This document shows positions 1-5,837 of a DNA stretch of 8,020 nt, piece by piece; position 1 is the stretch's first letter, and each line of letters starts with the position of its first letter. The notes beneath the pieces are model-generated. The model saw only the letters and a list, made by a program, of their open reading frames with translations. It did not search any database and was not told the origin of the DNA. The stretch covers positions 1-8,020 of the forward strand of contig JAUZPS010000198.1 in the NCBI GenBank assembly GCA_030705945.1. The letters are read 5' to 3'. The translations under genes were made by a program, and so were the position numbers. This DNA is from Bacillota bacterium. GTDB lineage: Bacteria > Bacillota > Clostridia > Acetivibrionales > DSM-2933.

Positions 1-60
1 AAAGGGCTTGAGTTAGCTGATACACTAATTAGAAGTAACTATTTTAAGGATCACAATTAA
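1..60 (+). CDS. Possible C-terminal tail of a gene entering from the left (partial)
   Basis: Frame +1 is open from the window edge to a TAA at 58-60 and reads KGLELADTLIRSNYFKDHN. The other five frames are all interrupted within these 60 bases. The composition looks protein-like, with an amphipathic helix and a charged end, but 19 codons are too few to name a family. Indirect support comes from the repeat that begins at 62: its near-identical relative at 4789-4884 likewise begins just after a true stop codon (carD), in the same orientation relative to the gene. An open 19-codon stretch can also arise by chance, so the call is tentative. Confidence 0.4.
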   Translation, partial: KGLELADTLIRSNYFKDHN

Positions 61-61
61 G

Positions 62-158
62 TAAGGGTGTTTCAAAAAATTCCTTGTTCAAGTTTTGTAT
101 GATGAAAACTCATCATATCAAGTTTTTGAAACGACCAGTTGCTAAGTTTTTCTGATAC
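62..158 (+). repeat. Palindromic intergenic repeat, family I, copy 1
   Basis: This ~97-bp element is about 92% identical (counted by eye: 7 substitutions, 1 indel) to the reverse complement of 4789-4884, and more distantly matches the reverse complement of 5838-5931. Its outer arms are GTTTCAAAAA (69-78) and TTTTTGAAAC (123-132). Inside is a perfect 7-bp hairpin, ATGATGA (99-105) and TCATCAT (110-116), around an AAAC loop. The right part carries GACCAGTTGCTAAG followed by a T-run. No reading frame is present. It lies 1 nt beyond the possible stop codon at 58-60. It could be a non-autonomous mobile palindrome or a 3'-UTR hairpin; the sequence does not decide between them. Confidence 0.85.
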
Positions 159-256
159 CGCCTAACTCAACTTTCCCGCTCCGAATTAAGCAGCCATAAA
201 AATGGGCCATAACTGCGAATTGCATTTGAGTGTAAATTTGATAAGCGCATGCTTGC

Positions 257-312
257 GAGGATATGGCTACGAGGATATGGCTACGAGGATATGGCTACGA
301 GGATATGGCTGC
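257..312. repeat. 14-bp tandem repeat, four copies
   Basis: Four consecutive units of GAGGATATGGCTAC occur at 257-270, 271-284, 285-298 and 299-312. The first three are identical and the last ends in GC instead of AC. The array is flanked by short inverted pieces, CTTGC at 252-256 and GCAAG at 311-315. The unit length is not a multiple of three and no gene runs through it, so it is an intergenic minisatellite. It lies just downstream of the spoIIR stop codon. The sequence between the palindromic repeat and this array (159-256) has no open gene and appears richer in G+C than the other gaps. Confidence 0.93.
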
Positions 313-349
313 AAGAATATAATAAGGTGATACAAAATTTCAAAAGATT

Positions 350-1108
350 TTATTTCTTATTGTTAAACAATTTATGAACAAAAGATGTTAACTTGATCTT
401 TGATCCCTGAAGGACTTCGATCAATTTGAATTTAACCTTAACAGGAACGTCCTCACTGCTACTGGAGGTAACGATATTATATTCTTCATCCGATAAAGAA
501 TTTTTAAGCTTTTGCTTTACATCATCGGGAACGGTTCCATGAGTCGCGTCTACAAAACATAAGGGTGGAAAAAGCACGCACCACCAATTTGCGCCATCGC
601 CATTACCGATTACTACCCGCAGAGCTTGATAGTTGCCGGCTGGAAGAGCGATATCGCCATAAGTTTTTGTTGGGAAAGGAAAATCGCCAAGCATTGTTTT
701 AACTGGATAGTTTTTACCCCATCTTATGACTTCATTTCTTGCCAAAGCGGTAATCTTGTCCATGTCTCTTGTAAGTATTTTTTTTGTTTCCTCAAGATTG
801 GTCGTGACTTCAGAGTTTTCCCTCATATACTTCAATATCAAATCGCGGACGCTTCTTTTTAAGGCCTGGTCATCAGGCGTATCACTGTTAGCTATTACAT
901 GAAGCCTTATTATATTTGATGATAAATCTTTATTTAAATTATCTGAATAGGAAGTGCATATAAATAATGAAAGTAATATTATCAAAGATAATATACAGGA
1001 AGTAATTTTAAGAATAGCTCTTTTTTTAATTATATTATGTTTATTTACATTGCTTCTGTTGTTCAAACTTCTAAAATCGCTTTTTCTAAATACAAATTTG
1101 TCTCTCAT
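350..1108 (-). CDS. spoIIR: Stage II sporulation protein R (SpoIIR)
   Basis: This 252-aa protein is the forespore-made signal that, in Bacillus, is exported into the space between the two septal membranes. There it activates the SpoIIGA protease, which cleaves pro-sigma-E in the mother cell. A basic N-terminus is followed by one hydrophobic segment at about residues 32-52, consistent with a signal anchor or signal peptide. The exported domain carries the family's hallmark stretches: IIRLHVIANSDTPDDQALK (66-84), TKTYGDIALPAGNYQALR (147-164) and GANWWCVLFPPLCFVD (172-187). The ~30 residues before the hydrophobic segment are a rather long cytoplasmic lead. The ATG at 1108 is preceded, 8 nt away, by a GGGGG Shine-Dalgarno. 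The gene stands alone, with the pyrG terminator upstream of it and no convincing terminator of its own in view. Confidence 0.96.
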   Translation of the reverse strand: MRDKFVFRKSDFRSLNNRSNVNKHNIIKKRAILKITSCILSLIILLSLFICTSYSDNLNKDLSSNIIRLHVIANSDTPDDQALKRSVRDLILKYMRENSEVTTNLEETKKILTRDMDKITALARNEVIRWGKNYPVKTMLGDFPFPTKTYGDIALPAGNYQALRVVIGNGDGANWWCVLFPPLCFVDATHGTVPDDVKQKLKNSLSDEEYNIVTSSSSEDVPVKVKFKLIEVLQGSKIKLTSFVHKLFNNKK

Positions 1109-1115
1109 ATCTTAT

Positions 1116-1128
1116 TCCCCCAAATTTT
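1116..1128 (-). promoter_or_regulatory. Unusual G5 ribosome binding site of spoIIR
   Basis: On the minus strand the start is preceded by AAAATTTGGGGGA, with 8 nt between the G-run and the ATG. The same 13 bases stand before yacL (4548-4560). pyrG and carD instead use the standard AGGAGG/GGAGG. The G-run can pair with the 16S CCUCC tail through one G-U wobble. Confidence 0.6.
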
Positions 1129-1143
1129 AATATGTTTTTTTAA

Positions 1144-1189
1144 TTTATCAATATATATTAAGTATTGTCAAAACTAATAAAGTTTATAC
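1144..1189 (-). promoter_or_regulatory. Candidate spoIIR promoter (sigma-F-like, overlapping a sigma-A-like match)
   Basis: Reading the minus strand, GTATA (1185-1189) is followed after 15 nt by GACAATACT (1161-1169). This resembles the Bacillus sigma-F consensus GYATA-N15-GGNNANAHT, with the second G replaced by A. spoIIR is a sigma-F gene in Bacillus, so the match makes biological sense. Overlapping it is a perfect TTGACA (1166-1171) with GATAAA (1144-1149) after 16 nt, which would suit sigma-A. AT-rich DNA yields such matches easily. Confidence 0.4.
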
Positions 1190-1370
1190 TATATAGTAAA
1201 ATAACTCAAAATAAATGGGAAATTCAACTATTAGAATGGTTTGACAGCATTAAAGGGTGTTTAAGAGAAATGAAGTTATTAATTTTTATGATTTTTATAT
1301 AGATTTTATATAGAAATGTAAAATGTGTATTGTATAAAAAATAATTATATATAAATGTTTTTACATAAAA

Positions 1371-1412
1371 ATAAAATCTAGTCGCTATGCTGTTATAGCG
1401 GCTAGATTTTAT
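1371..1412 (-). terminator. Intrinsic terminator of pyrG
   Basis: The arms 1371-1388 and 1395-1412 form an 18-bp inverted repeat with one imperfect pair and a 6-nt loop. The G+C-rich core CTAGCCGCTAT pairs with ATAGCGACTAG. On the minus strand the core is followed by ATTTTATTTTTATG, a U-rich tract, about 45 nt beyond the pyrG stop codon. In a plus-strand transcript the odd pair becomes a G-U wobble, but the U-tract is shorter, so the main direction is minus. Confidence 0.85.
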
Positions 1413-1458
1413 AGGTAAAATGTTTATTGTAAAATCTATAGAAAAAAATTATGTCAAA

Positions 1459-3069
1459 CTACTTTTTTGCTTGATTTTCAAAGGAAGCCTTTATAAAGGC
1501 TCTAAATAGCGGATGAGGTCTATTGGGTCTCGATTTAAACTCAGGATGGAACTGAACGCCTATAAACCATGGGTGATCTGGAAGTTCTATCATTTCAACA
1601 AGCTTTTCACTTGGAGATAGTCCGGAGACTATAAGACCTTTGGCTACCAGCTTTTCTCTGAATTCATTATTTACTTCATATCTATGCCTGTGTCTTTCAT
1701 AAATAAGACCTTCTTTATATATTTGGCTCACTCTTGTTCCTTCCTTGATTTTACATGGGTATAATCCAAGTCTCATTGTACCACCCATTTCATCGATATC
1801 CCTTTGTTCAGGCATTAAATCAATTACCGGATACTTTGTGGAGTTATCAAATTCTGAGCTGTGAGCGTCAGTAAAACCTACTATATTTCTGGCAAATTCA
1901 ACAACAGCCATTTGCATTCCAAGGCAAATTCCAAAGTAGGGAACCTTGTTTTCACGGCAGTATTTTGCGGCAAGAATTTTACCTTCAACGCCTCTGTCTC
2001 CAAAACCACCTGGAACAAGAACTCCATCAGCATCAGCGAGGGTTTCTGATACACAGTCTTCAGTTAAGTGTTCAGAGTTGACCCATTTTACTTTAACCTC
2101 GGAATTGTTAGCTATCCCACCATGTTTAAGCGACTCAACAACGCTGATATAGGCGTCATGAAGCTCAACATACTTACCGACAAGAGCAATAGTTACTGAG
2201 TTTGTCAGATTCTTTTGATTACTTACAAGATCTTTCCATTCTGTTAAATCAGGAGCCTTGCATTCAAGACTGAGTCTCTTGCAAGTAATATCTGCCAAGC
2301 CTTCATCTTCGAGCATCAATGGCACTTCATACAATATATCCGCATCAAGATTTTGAATAACTGAGTCACCTGGAATATTGCAGAATAAGCCAATCTTGTC
2401 CCTTAAGTCCTTAGACAAATGCTTCTCAGATCTGCAAACTATTACATCTGGCTGGATACCTATGCTTCTGAGTTCCTTTACACTGTGCTGGGTAGGTTTT
2501 GTTTTAGGTTCATGCGATTTACTTAAGTAAGGAACCAGGGTAACATGTATATACATGACATTTTCACGGCCAACATCGGTTGCAACCTGACGTATTGCTT
2601 CTAAAAACGGAAGACTTTCTATATCCCCAACTGTTCCTCCAATTTCAGTTATTACAATATCTGTATGGTCTGACTTGCCAACTCTGTAAATCCGCTCTTT
2701 AATTTCATTTGTAATATGCGGGATTACTTGAACAGTGCCGCCTAAAAACTCGCCTTTTCGTTCTTTACTTATTATTGACCAGTAAATTTTACCTGTAGTA
2801 ACATTGTTGTTCTTGCTGAGGTTTTCGTCTATAAACCTTTCATAATGACCCAAATCTAAATCCGTTTCAGCGCCATCATCGGTTACAAAAACTTCGCCGT
2901 GTTGATATGGACTCATTGTACCGGGGTCCACATTTAAATAAGGGTCAAACTTTTGAATGGTAACATGTAGCCCTCTTGCTTTTAAGAGTCTACCCAGGGA
3001 TGCGGCAGTAATTCCCTTTCCCAAACCAGATACAACGCCGCCGGTTACAAATACATACTTGACAGACAT
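1459..3069 (-). CDS. pyrG: CTP synthase (PyrG)
   Basis: This cytosolic enzyme makes CTP from UTP, ATP and glutamine-derived ammonia, the last step of pyrimidine nucleotide synthesis. At 536 aa it is full length. The N-terminal synthetase domain (about 1-270) has the nucleotide loop GGVVSGLGKG (10-19, Lys18), the metal-site region around Asp70/Asp72 and TEIGGTVGDIES with Glu142. The C-terminal class I glutamine amidotransferase domain (about 290-530) has the oxyanion loop LVPGGFGDRGVEG (351-363), nucleophile Cys382 in GICLGMQ, and His508/Glu510 in GVQFHPEF. The ATG at 3069 follows AGGAGGA by 7 nt. The leader shows no run of G followed by pyrimidines at a plausible start site, so the Bacillus-type reiterative-transcription attenuator is not evident. 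The gene has its own terminator. Confidence 0.99.
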   Translation of the reverse strand: MSVKYVFVTGGVVSGLGKGITAASLGRLLKARGLHVTIQKFDPYLNVDPGTMSPYQHGEVFVTDDGAETDLDLGHYERFIDENLSKNNNVTTGKIYWSIISKERKGEFLGGTVQVIPHITNEIKERIYRVGKSDHTDIVITEIGGTVGDIESLPFLEAIRQVATDVGRENVMYIHVTLVPYLSKSHEPKTKPTQHSVKELRSIGIQPDVIVCRSEKHLSKDLRDKIGLFCNIPGDSVIQNLDADILYEVPLMLEDEGLADITCKRLSLECKAPDLTEWKDLVSNQKNLTNSVTIALVGKYVELHDAYISVVESLKHGGIANNSEVKVKWVNSEHLTEDCVSETLADADGVLVPGGFGDRGVEGKILAAKYCRENKVPYFGICLGMQMAVVEFARNIVGFTDAHSSEFDNSTKYPVIDLMPEQRDIDEMGGTMRLGLYPCKIKEGTRVSQIYKEGLIYERHRHRYEVNNEFREKLVAKGLIVSGLSPSEKLVEMIELPDHPWFIGVQFHPEFKSRPNRPHPLFRAFIKASFENQAKK

Positions 3070-3112
3070 GATAAAATCCTCCTAAAATGGTCCGAACCAC
3101 CTTTAAATAAAT

Positions 3113-3141
3113 ATTATAAAGGAATCTAATAATTTATTAAA
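3113..3141 (-). promoter_or_regulatory. Weak candidate promoter of pyrG
   Basis: A perfect -10 TATAAT lies on the minus strand at 3113-3118. After a 17-nt spacer comes TTTAAT (3136-3141), a poor -35 with only three consensus bases. It lies about 45 nt before the pyrG ATG, leaving a short leader that contains the small stem TGGT-TCGG-ACCA and the ribosome binding site. Confidence 0.35.
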
Positions 3142-3179
3142 TGATATTTTATATAATGAACTATAGTATTGAATTTATT

Positions 3180-3230
3180 CAGCGCTCAAAAGGTGTCAAA
3201 CCGCAAATAGTTAACACATTTTGAGCGCTG
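3180..3230. repeat. Perfect 12-bp inverted repeat upstream of pyrG
   Basis: CAGCGCTCAAAA (3180-3191) and TTTTGAGCGCTG (3219-3230) are exact reverse complements around a 27-nt centre. The pairing continues, after one mismatch, with GTGT (3193-3196) and ACAC (3214-3217). Neither direction is followed by a T-run (GAATAAATTC on minus, GCTTAATTAAG on plus), so it is not a typical intrinsic terminator. It stands about 110 nt before the pyrG start. It could be a leader hairpin, a protein binding site or a small palindromic repeat. No second copy occurs in this window. Confidence 0.8.
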
Positions 3231-3319
3231 GCTTAATTAAGAATTATAGCTCGTTATTTTCAATTATCGACAAATTTTCTTTTTGATACTGCCTTAAAAG
3301 AATTTAAATTATATTAATA

Positions 3320-3420
3320 TCATTATTACATTTAGCAGCTCAAAATAGCAAATGCTTTTACAGTATTTTGCGATAGCAAAAATAAATTGATTTTAAAATA
3401 CAAAAAAAAACACACTCTTT
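3320..3420. repeat. Diverged intergenic repeat, family II, copy A
   Basis: This stretch shares ordered blocks with 5636-5760: TCATTATTA, then TTACATTTAGC-like, CAAA, ACAGTATTTTGC (exact, 3360-3371 and 5682-5693), TTGATTTTAA, and an A-rich tail leading into AACAC-CTC. In both copies the middle can fold, here CAAAATA (3341-3347) against TATTTTG (3364-3370). The rest of the yacL-pyrG gap (3070-3486) contains the inverted repeat at 3180-3230 and no gene. Confidence 0.55.
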
Positions 3421-3446
3421 ATTTTATATGCGCGCTTTTGTAGTGT
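3402..3446 (-). terminator. Weak candidate terminator after yacL
   Basis: On the minus strand, about 40 nt beyond the yacL stop, ACACT (3442-3446) can pair with AGTGT (3412-3416), followed by G and a run of nine T (3402-3410). The stem is only 5 bp and the loop is long with a GCGCGC core, so the U-tract is the stronger part of the evidence. The tail overlaps the end of repeat family II. Confidence 0.3.
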
Positions 3447-3486
3447 CAATAGAAATGAGCATTAAATATTTTTTATAAGAAAATTT

Positions 3487-4539
3487 CTATAAATTTGGCT
3501 TTGCAAATACCATTCTACCTGCAGCAGTCTGAATATTGCTTGTTACAACTACATTAATAGATTCTCCCATGTAGTTTTTACCACCATCCACAACAATCAT
3601 TGTTCCATCCTCCAGATAACCTAAGCCTTGACCAGGTTCCTTGCCATCCTTTACCATCTGAATAATCATTTCATCTCCAGGTAAAGCAATAGGTTTTAAC
3701 GCATTAGAGAGCTCGTTTATATTTAACACTTGCACACCTTGAACTCCGGCAATTTTGTTTAGATTCATGTCTATTGTTATGACGGAATACCCCTGTTTTT
3801 TTGCCGCTTTTATCAATTTATCATCGACTTCGTAACCATCAAAGCCATCAAAGTCTTCAACCTTAACAAGATTTTTAAATTCTTTTTGAAGTATACTGAG
3901 AATTTCAAGTCCCCTTTTTCCTTTTGCTCTCTTTAACGAGTCTGATGAATCTGCTATATGACGCAACTCTTCAAGAATAAAATTAGGAACTATCAAATCT
4001 CCATCAATACACCCTGTCCTTACGATGTCCAGTATTCTGCCATCAATGATGACGCATGTATCAAGAAGTTTTTTCTTTACGCTGCTTATAGTATTTTTCC
4101 TTCCCATAAATGACTCAAGCAAACTATCATTACGCCTTCCAACAGCTATACCAATTGCAAAAAAAATGCATCCAAAAAGAATATTCGCGAATACTGCTAA
4201 GGGCAAACCTATTATATCAATGCTCTTGATGGGAATAACGATCAGATTTGCAATAATGAGACCAATTATTGCGCCAAGTGAACTGATAGTCAGTTCATAC
4301 AGGCTAAGGCTATGTATATGCCGTTCCACATTGTCAAATGTAGACATAACAATATCAATAATTTTAGCGCTTGCAATAAAAAAGAGCGCAGCAGAAATTA
4401 TTATAGATAAAACAAATATAGAAAACTGTAACACAAAACTTATTTGAGCATTAATCAATGACAAAATGGTATAAGACATAGTAAAGCCTGTAATACCACC
4501 TACAAAAGAAAAAGAAATCTTAATAATTCTATTAAGCAC
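3487..4539 (-). CDS. yacL: YacL-type membrane protein with PIN and TRAM domains
   Basis: This 350-aa protein is of the Bacillus YacL type. Four hydrophobic helices (about 7-28, 34-58, 84-105 and 110-132) anchor it in the membrane. A PIN nuclease-like domain follows (about 155-275), with acidic residues at the expected places: Asp160 in LLDTCVIIDGRI, Glu190/191 in FILEEL, Asp239/240 in VDDKLI and Asp257 in TIDMNL. A C-terminal TRAM domain (about 282-345) carries PGDEM and GQGLGYLEDGTMIVVDGG, a likely RNA-binding fold. A metal-dependent RNase role is inferred from the domains; the substrate is not known. The start is GTG at 4539 with a GGGGG ribosome site 9 nt upstream. In many Firmicutes it lies next to carD and before ispD; here carD is present but pyrG follows instead of ispD. 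Confidence 0.93.
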   Translation of the reverse strand: MLNRIIKISFSFVGGITGFTMSYTILSLINAQISFVLQFSIFVLSIIISAALFFIASAKIIDIVMSTFDNVERHIHSLSLYELTISSLGAIIGLIIANLIVIPIKSIDIIGLPLAVFANILFGCIFFAIGIAVGRRNDSLLESFMGRKNTISSVKKKLLDTCVIIDGRILDIVRTGCIDGDLIVPNFILEELRHIADSSDSLKRAKGKRGLEILSILQKEFKNLVKVEDFDGFDGYEVDDKLIKAAKKQGYSVITIDMNLNKIAGVQGVQVLNINELSNALKPIALPGDEMIIQMVKDGKEPGQGLGYLEDGTMIVVDGGKNYMGESINVVVTSNIQTAAGRMVFAKPNL

Positions 4540-4547
4540 TATAGTTA

Positions 4548-4560
4548 TCCCCCAAATTTT
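4548..4560 (-). promoter_or_regulatory. G5 ribosome binding site of yacL, supporting the GTG start
   Basis: AAAATTTGGGGGA on the minus strand ends 8 nt before the GTG at 4537-4539 (9 nt after the last G) and is identical to the 13 bases before spoIIR. Its spacing supports GTG rather than a downstream ATG. Confidence 0.6.
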
Positions 4561-4650
4561 ACATCAGGCGGTTTTTGAATTACTGTTTAAATGTAGTAAG
4601 ATAGCTTTGGATAATATAAATAAATAATGGAATTAGCATAACAAAAAATC

Positions 4651-4665
4651 CACAAATTATTTGTG
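4651..4665. promoter_or_regulatory. 15-bp palindrome upstream of yacL
   Basis: CACAAATTATTTGTG is a perfect odd palindrome with 7-bp arms and a single central base, about 110 nt before the yacL start. Its size and symmetry suit a dimeric repressor operator, but no regulator can be named and the AT-rich context weakens the inference. Confidence 0.35.
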
Positions 4666-4720
4666 TAAAATTGATCAAAAACCAATTATTTTCTATATAT
4701 GATTTTATGAAGAAGATATC

Positions 4721-4742
4721 ATCAGTAGTCTTAATTACTGAT
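4721..4742. other. Small hairpin in the carD-yacL gap
   Basis: ATCAGTA (4721-4727) and TACTGAT (4736-4742) form a 7-bp stem with an 8-nt loop, extendable by ATAT/ATAT after a mismatch. It lies about 150 nt beyond the carD stop. The minus strand continues GATATCTTCTTC, only moderately T-rich, so a terminator role is possible but weak. Apart from this hairpin, the 15-bp palindrome and the family I repeat, the 350-bp gap holds no gene. Confidence 0.35.
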
Positions 4743-4788
4743 AATATGAGTAAAAAATTATTCCTTCTTTAAAAAGATTGATTATGTA

Positions 4789-4884
4789 GTATCAAAAAAA
4801 CTTAGCAACTGGTCGTTTCAAAAACTTGATATAATGGGTTTTAGTCATATAAACTTGAACAAGGAATTTTTTGAAACGCCCTTA
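4789..4884 (-). repeat. Palindromic intergenic repeat, family I, copy 2
   Basis: This is the reverse-complement counterpart of 62-158, about 92% identical by eye. The outer arms GGTCGTTTCAAAAA (4811-4824) and TTTTTGAAACGCCC (4868-4881) pair at 13 of 14 positions, and an inner CTTG/CAAG step follows after a 4-nt bulge. Most differences from copy 1 fall in the apical hairpin and the flanks are nearly invariant. Read on the minus strand, the element starts 5 nt after the carD stop codon, so it would lie in the carD 3'-untranslated region. Its far end has a T7 run (4794-4800), but not directly after a stem. Confidence 0.9.
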
Positions 4885-4889
4885 TGTAC

Positions 4890-5369
4890 TTAAAATTTTA
4901 GATTTTTGTTCATAATTTTTTCCACTTCATACTGATCAATGCCTTTTGCTAAGACTAGTTCGCTAACAAGAATTTGTTTAGCGCTGTTGAGCATCTTCCG
5001 CTCACCTGTAGACAAACCCTTATCCCTATCCCGCTGTAACAGTGACCTGACAACACAGGCAATTTCAAAAATGTTGCCACTTTTGATTTTGGTCATGTTT
5101 TCACGATATCGTTTGTTCCAATTATTGGTTGAAATTTGTTCGAATTCACCAAGAACAGCAAATACCTTATCAGCGTCCTGATTACTAATGACTTGTCTAA
5201 TCCCTATATCCTCAACGTTGCTTATGGGAATCATTACTTTCATTTCACCAACAGGAATTTTGACTACATAATAATTTGTTATCTGTCCAAGAATTTCTTT
5301 TTCTTCTATAGACTCTATGACTCCAGCTCCGTGCATTGGATAAACAATTTTATCTCCTATATTATACAT
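4890..5369 (-). CDS. carD: CarD/CdnL-family RNA polymerase-binding regulator
   Basis: This 159-aa protein binds the RNA polymerase beta subunit through an N-terminal Tudor-like domain and promoter DNA through a helical C-terminal domain; in mycobacteria it stabilises open complexes. The N-terminal domain (about 1-60) shows the typical IGDKIVYPMHGAGVIESIEE opening. The helical domain (about 65-159) has Trp84 in NNWNKRYRENM, matching the DNA-wedging tryptophan of characterised CarD proteins. The ATG at 5369 is preferred over an in-frame TTG at 5396: it sits 7 nt after GGAGG and begins exactly at the family's conserved start, while the extra nine residues have no family counterpart. A TCAACA-N17-TATATA promoter lies upstream. 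Palindromic family I repeats lie on both sides of the gene. Confidence 0.95.
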   Translation of the reverse strand: MYNIGDKIVYPMHGAGVIESIEEKEILGQITNYYVVKIPVGEMKVMIPISNVEDIGIRQVISNQDADKVFAVLGEFEQISTNNWNKRYRENMTKIKSGNIFEIACVVRSLLQRDRDKGLSTGERKMLNSAKQILVSELVLAKGIDQYEVEKIMNKNLKF

Positions 5370-5411
5370 ACATACGCCTCCATAACAAAAAAACAAAAAA
5401 CAAAAGAAATT

Positions 5412-5440
5412 TATATACTATCTGTGTATTTATTTGTTGA
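5412..5440 (-). promoter_or_regulatory. Candidate sigma-A promoter of carD
   Basis: On the minus strand TCAACA (5435-5440, four of six consensus bases) and TATATA (5412-5417) are separated by 17 nt. They lie about 43 nt before the chosen carD ATG, giving a short T-rich leader with GGAGG. Confidence 0.4.
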
Positions 5441-5479
5441 TAGTCTTTATGAGAAACTTTTGAATTCCAAGTTTGTTTA

Positions 5480-5539
5480 AATGAGACTTAAGAATTAATA
5501 TAGAGTAAACATTTAAAATATTTAGATACTTGTCTCATT
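5480..5539. other. Spaced 8-bp inverted repeat upstream of carD
   Basis: AATGAGAC (5480-5487) and GTCTCATT (5532-5539) are exact reverse complements separated by 44 nt. They lie upstream of the carD promoter candidate. They could be paired binding half-sites or a long-loop stem; the separation makes either weak. Confidence 0.3.
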
Positions 5540-5570
5540 AAAAGTAATATTTATGATTACTTATTTAAAG

Positions 5571-5760
5571 TCATTATCAATCTTACATTTAATAGTATAT
5601 ATTAAAAACATAAATATATCTTATTTGCATTAAAATCATTATTAACCTTACACTTAGCTGTGCAAATTAACGAACATTTTCACAGTATTTTGCAATTGAT
5701 AAATGTAAATGATTAGTTGATTTTAATTTTGTTTATTTAATTTAGAAAACAACACCTCCT
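5571..5760. repeat. Diverged intergenic repeat, family II, copy B, with internal 21-bp direct repeat
   Basis: The right part (5636-5760) aligns in block order with 3320-3420, including the exact 12-mer ACAGTATTTTGC at 5682-5693. The left part repeats the family's opening: TCATTATCAATCTTACATTTA (5571-5591) and TCATTATTAACCTTACACTTA (5636-5656) agree at 18 of 21 positions, 65 bp apart. No open frame of note runs through it. Confidence 0.55.
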
Positions 5761-5837
5761 GACAGATAAATTATATAATTAGTATTTTATAAAAATCAGT
5801 AAACCTTAGGTATATGAAAGTTAAAATCACTTATGTT

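Noticed and set aside
257..312. CRISPR array
   Set aside because: The 14-bp units are directly adjacent with no spacers.
3266..3272. Spo0A box-like TGTCGAT on the minus strand (similar near-matches at 6022-6028 and 6084-6090)
   Set aside because: Each differs by one base from the 7-mer TGTCGAA; such near-matches are expected by chance in this length of AT-rich DNA.
3277..3295. A fourth, partial family I repeat (TTTTTGATACTGCCTTA resembles the end of copy 1 and its flank)
   Set aside because: Only about 17 bases match and the palindromic core is absent; low-complexity T-rich sequence can explain it.
5370..5396. A nine-residue N-terminal extension of CarD starting at TTG
   Set aside because: The downstream ATG at 5369 has an ideally spaced GGAGG and coincides with the conserved family start; the GGAGG would lie inside the extended frame.
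5740..5766. A small minus-strand gene after AGGAGGTG near 5755-5760
   Set aside because: The only start (TTG) is about 1 nt from the Shine-Dalgarno-like sequence and the frame closes after nine codons.
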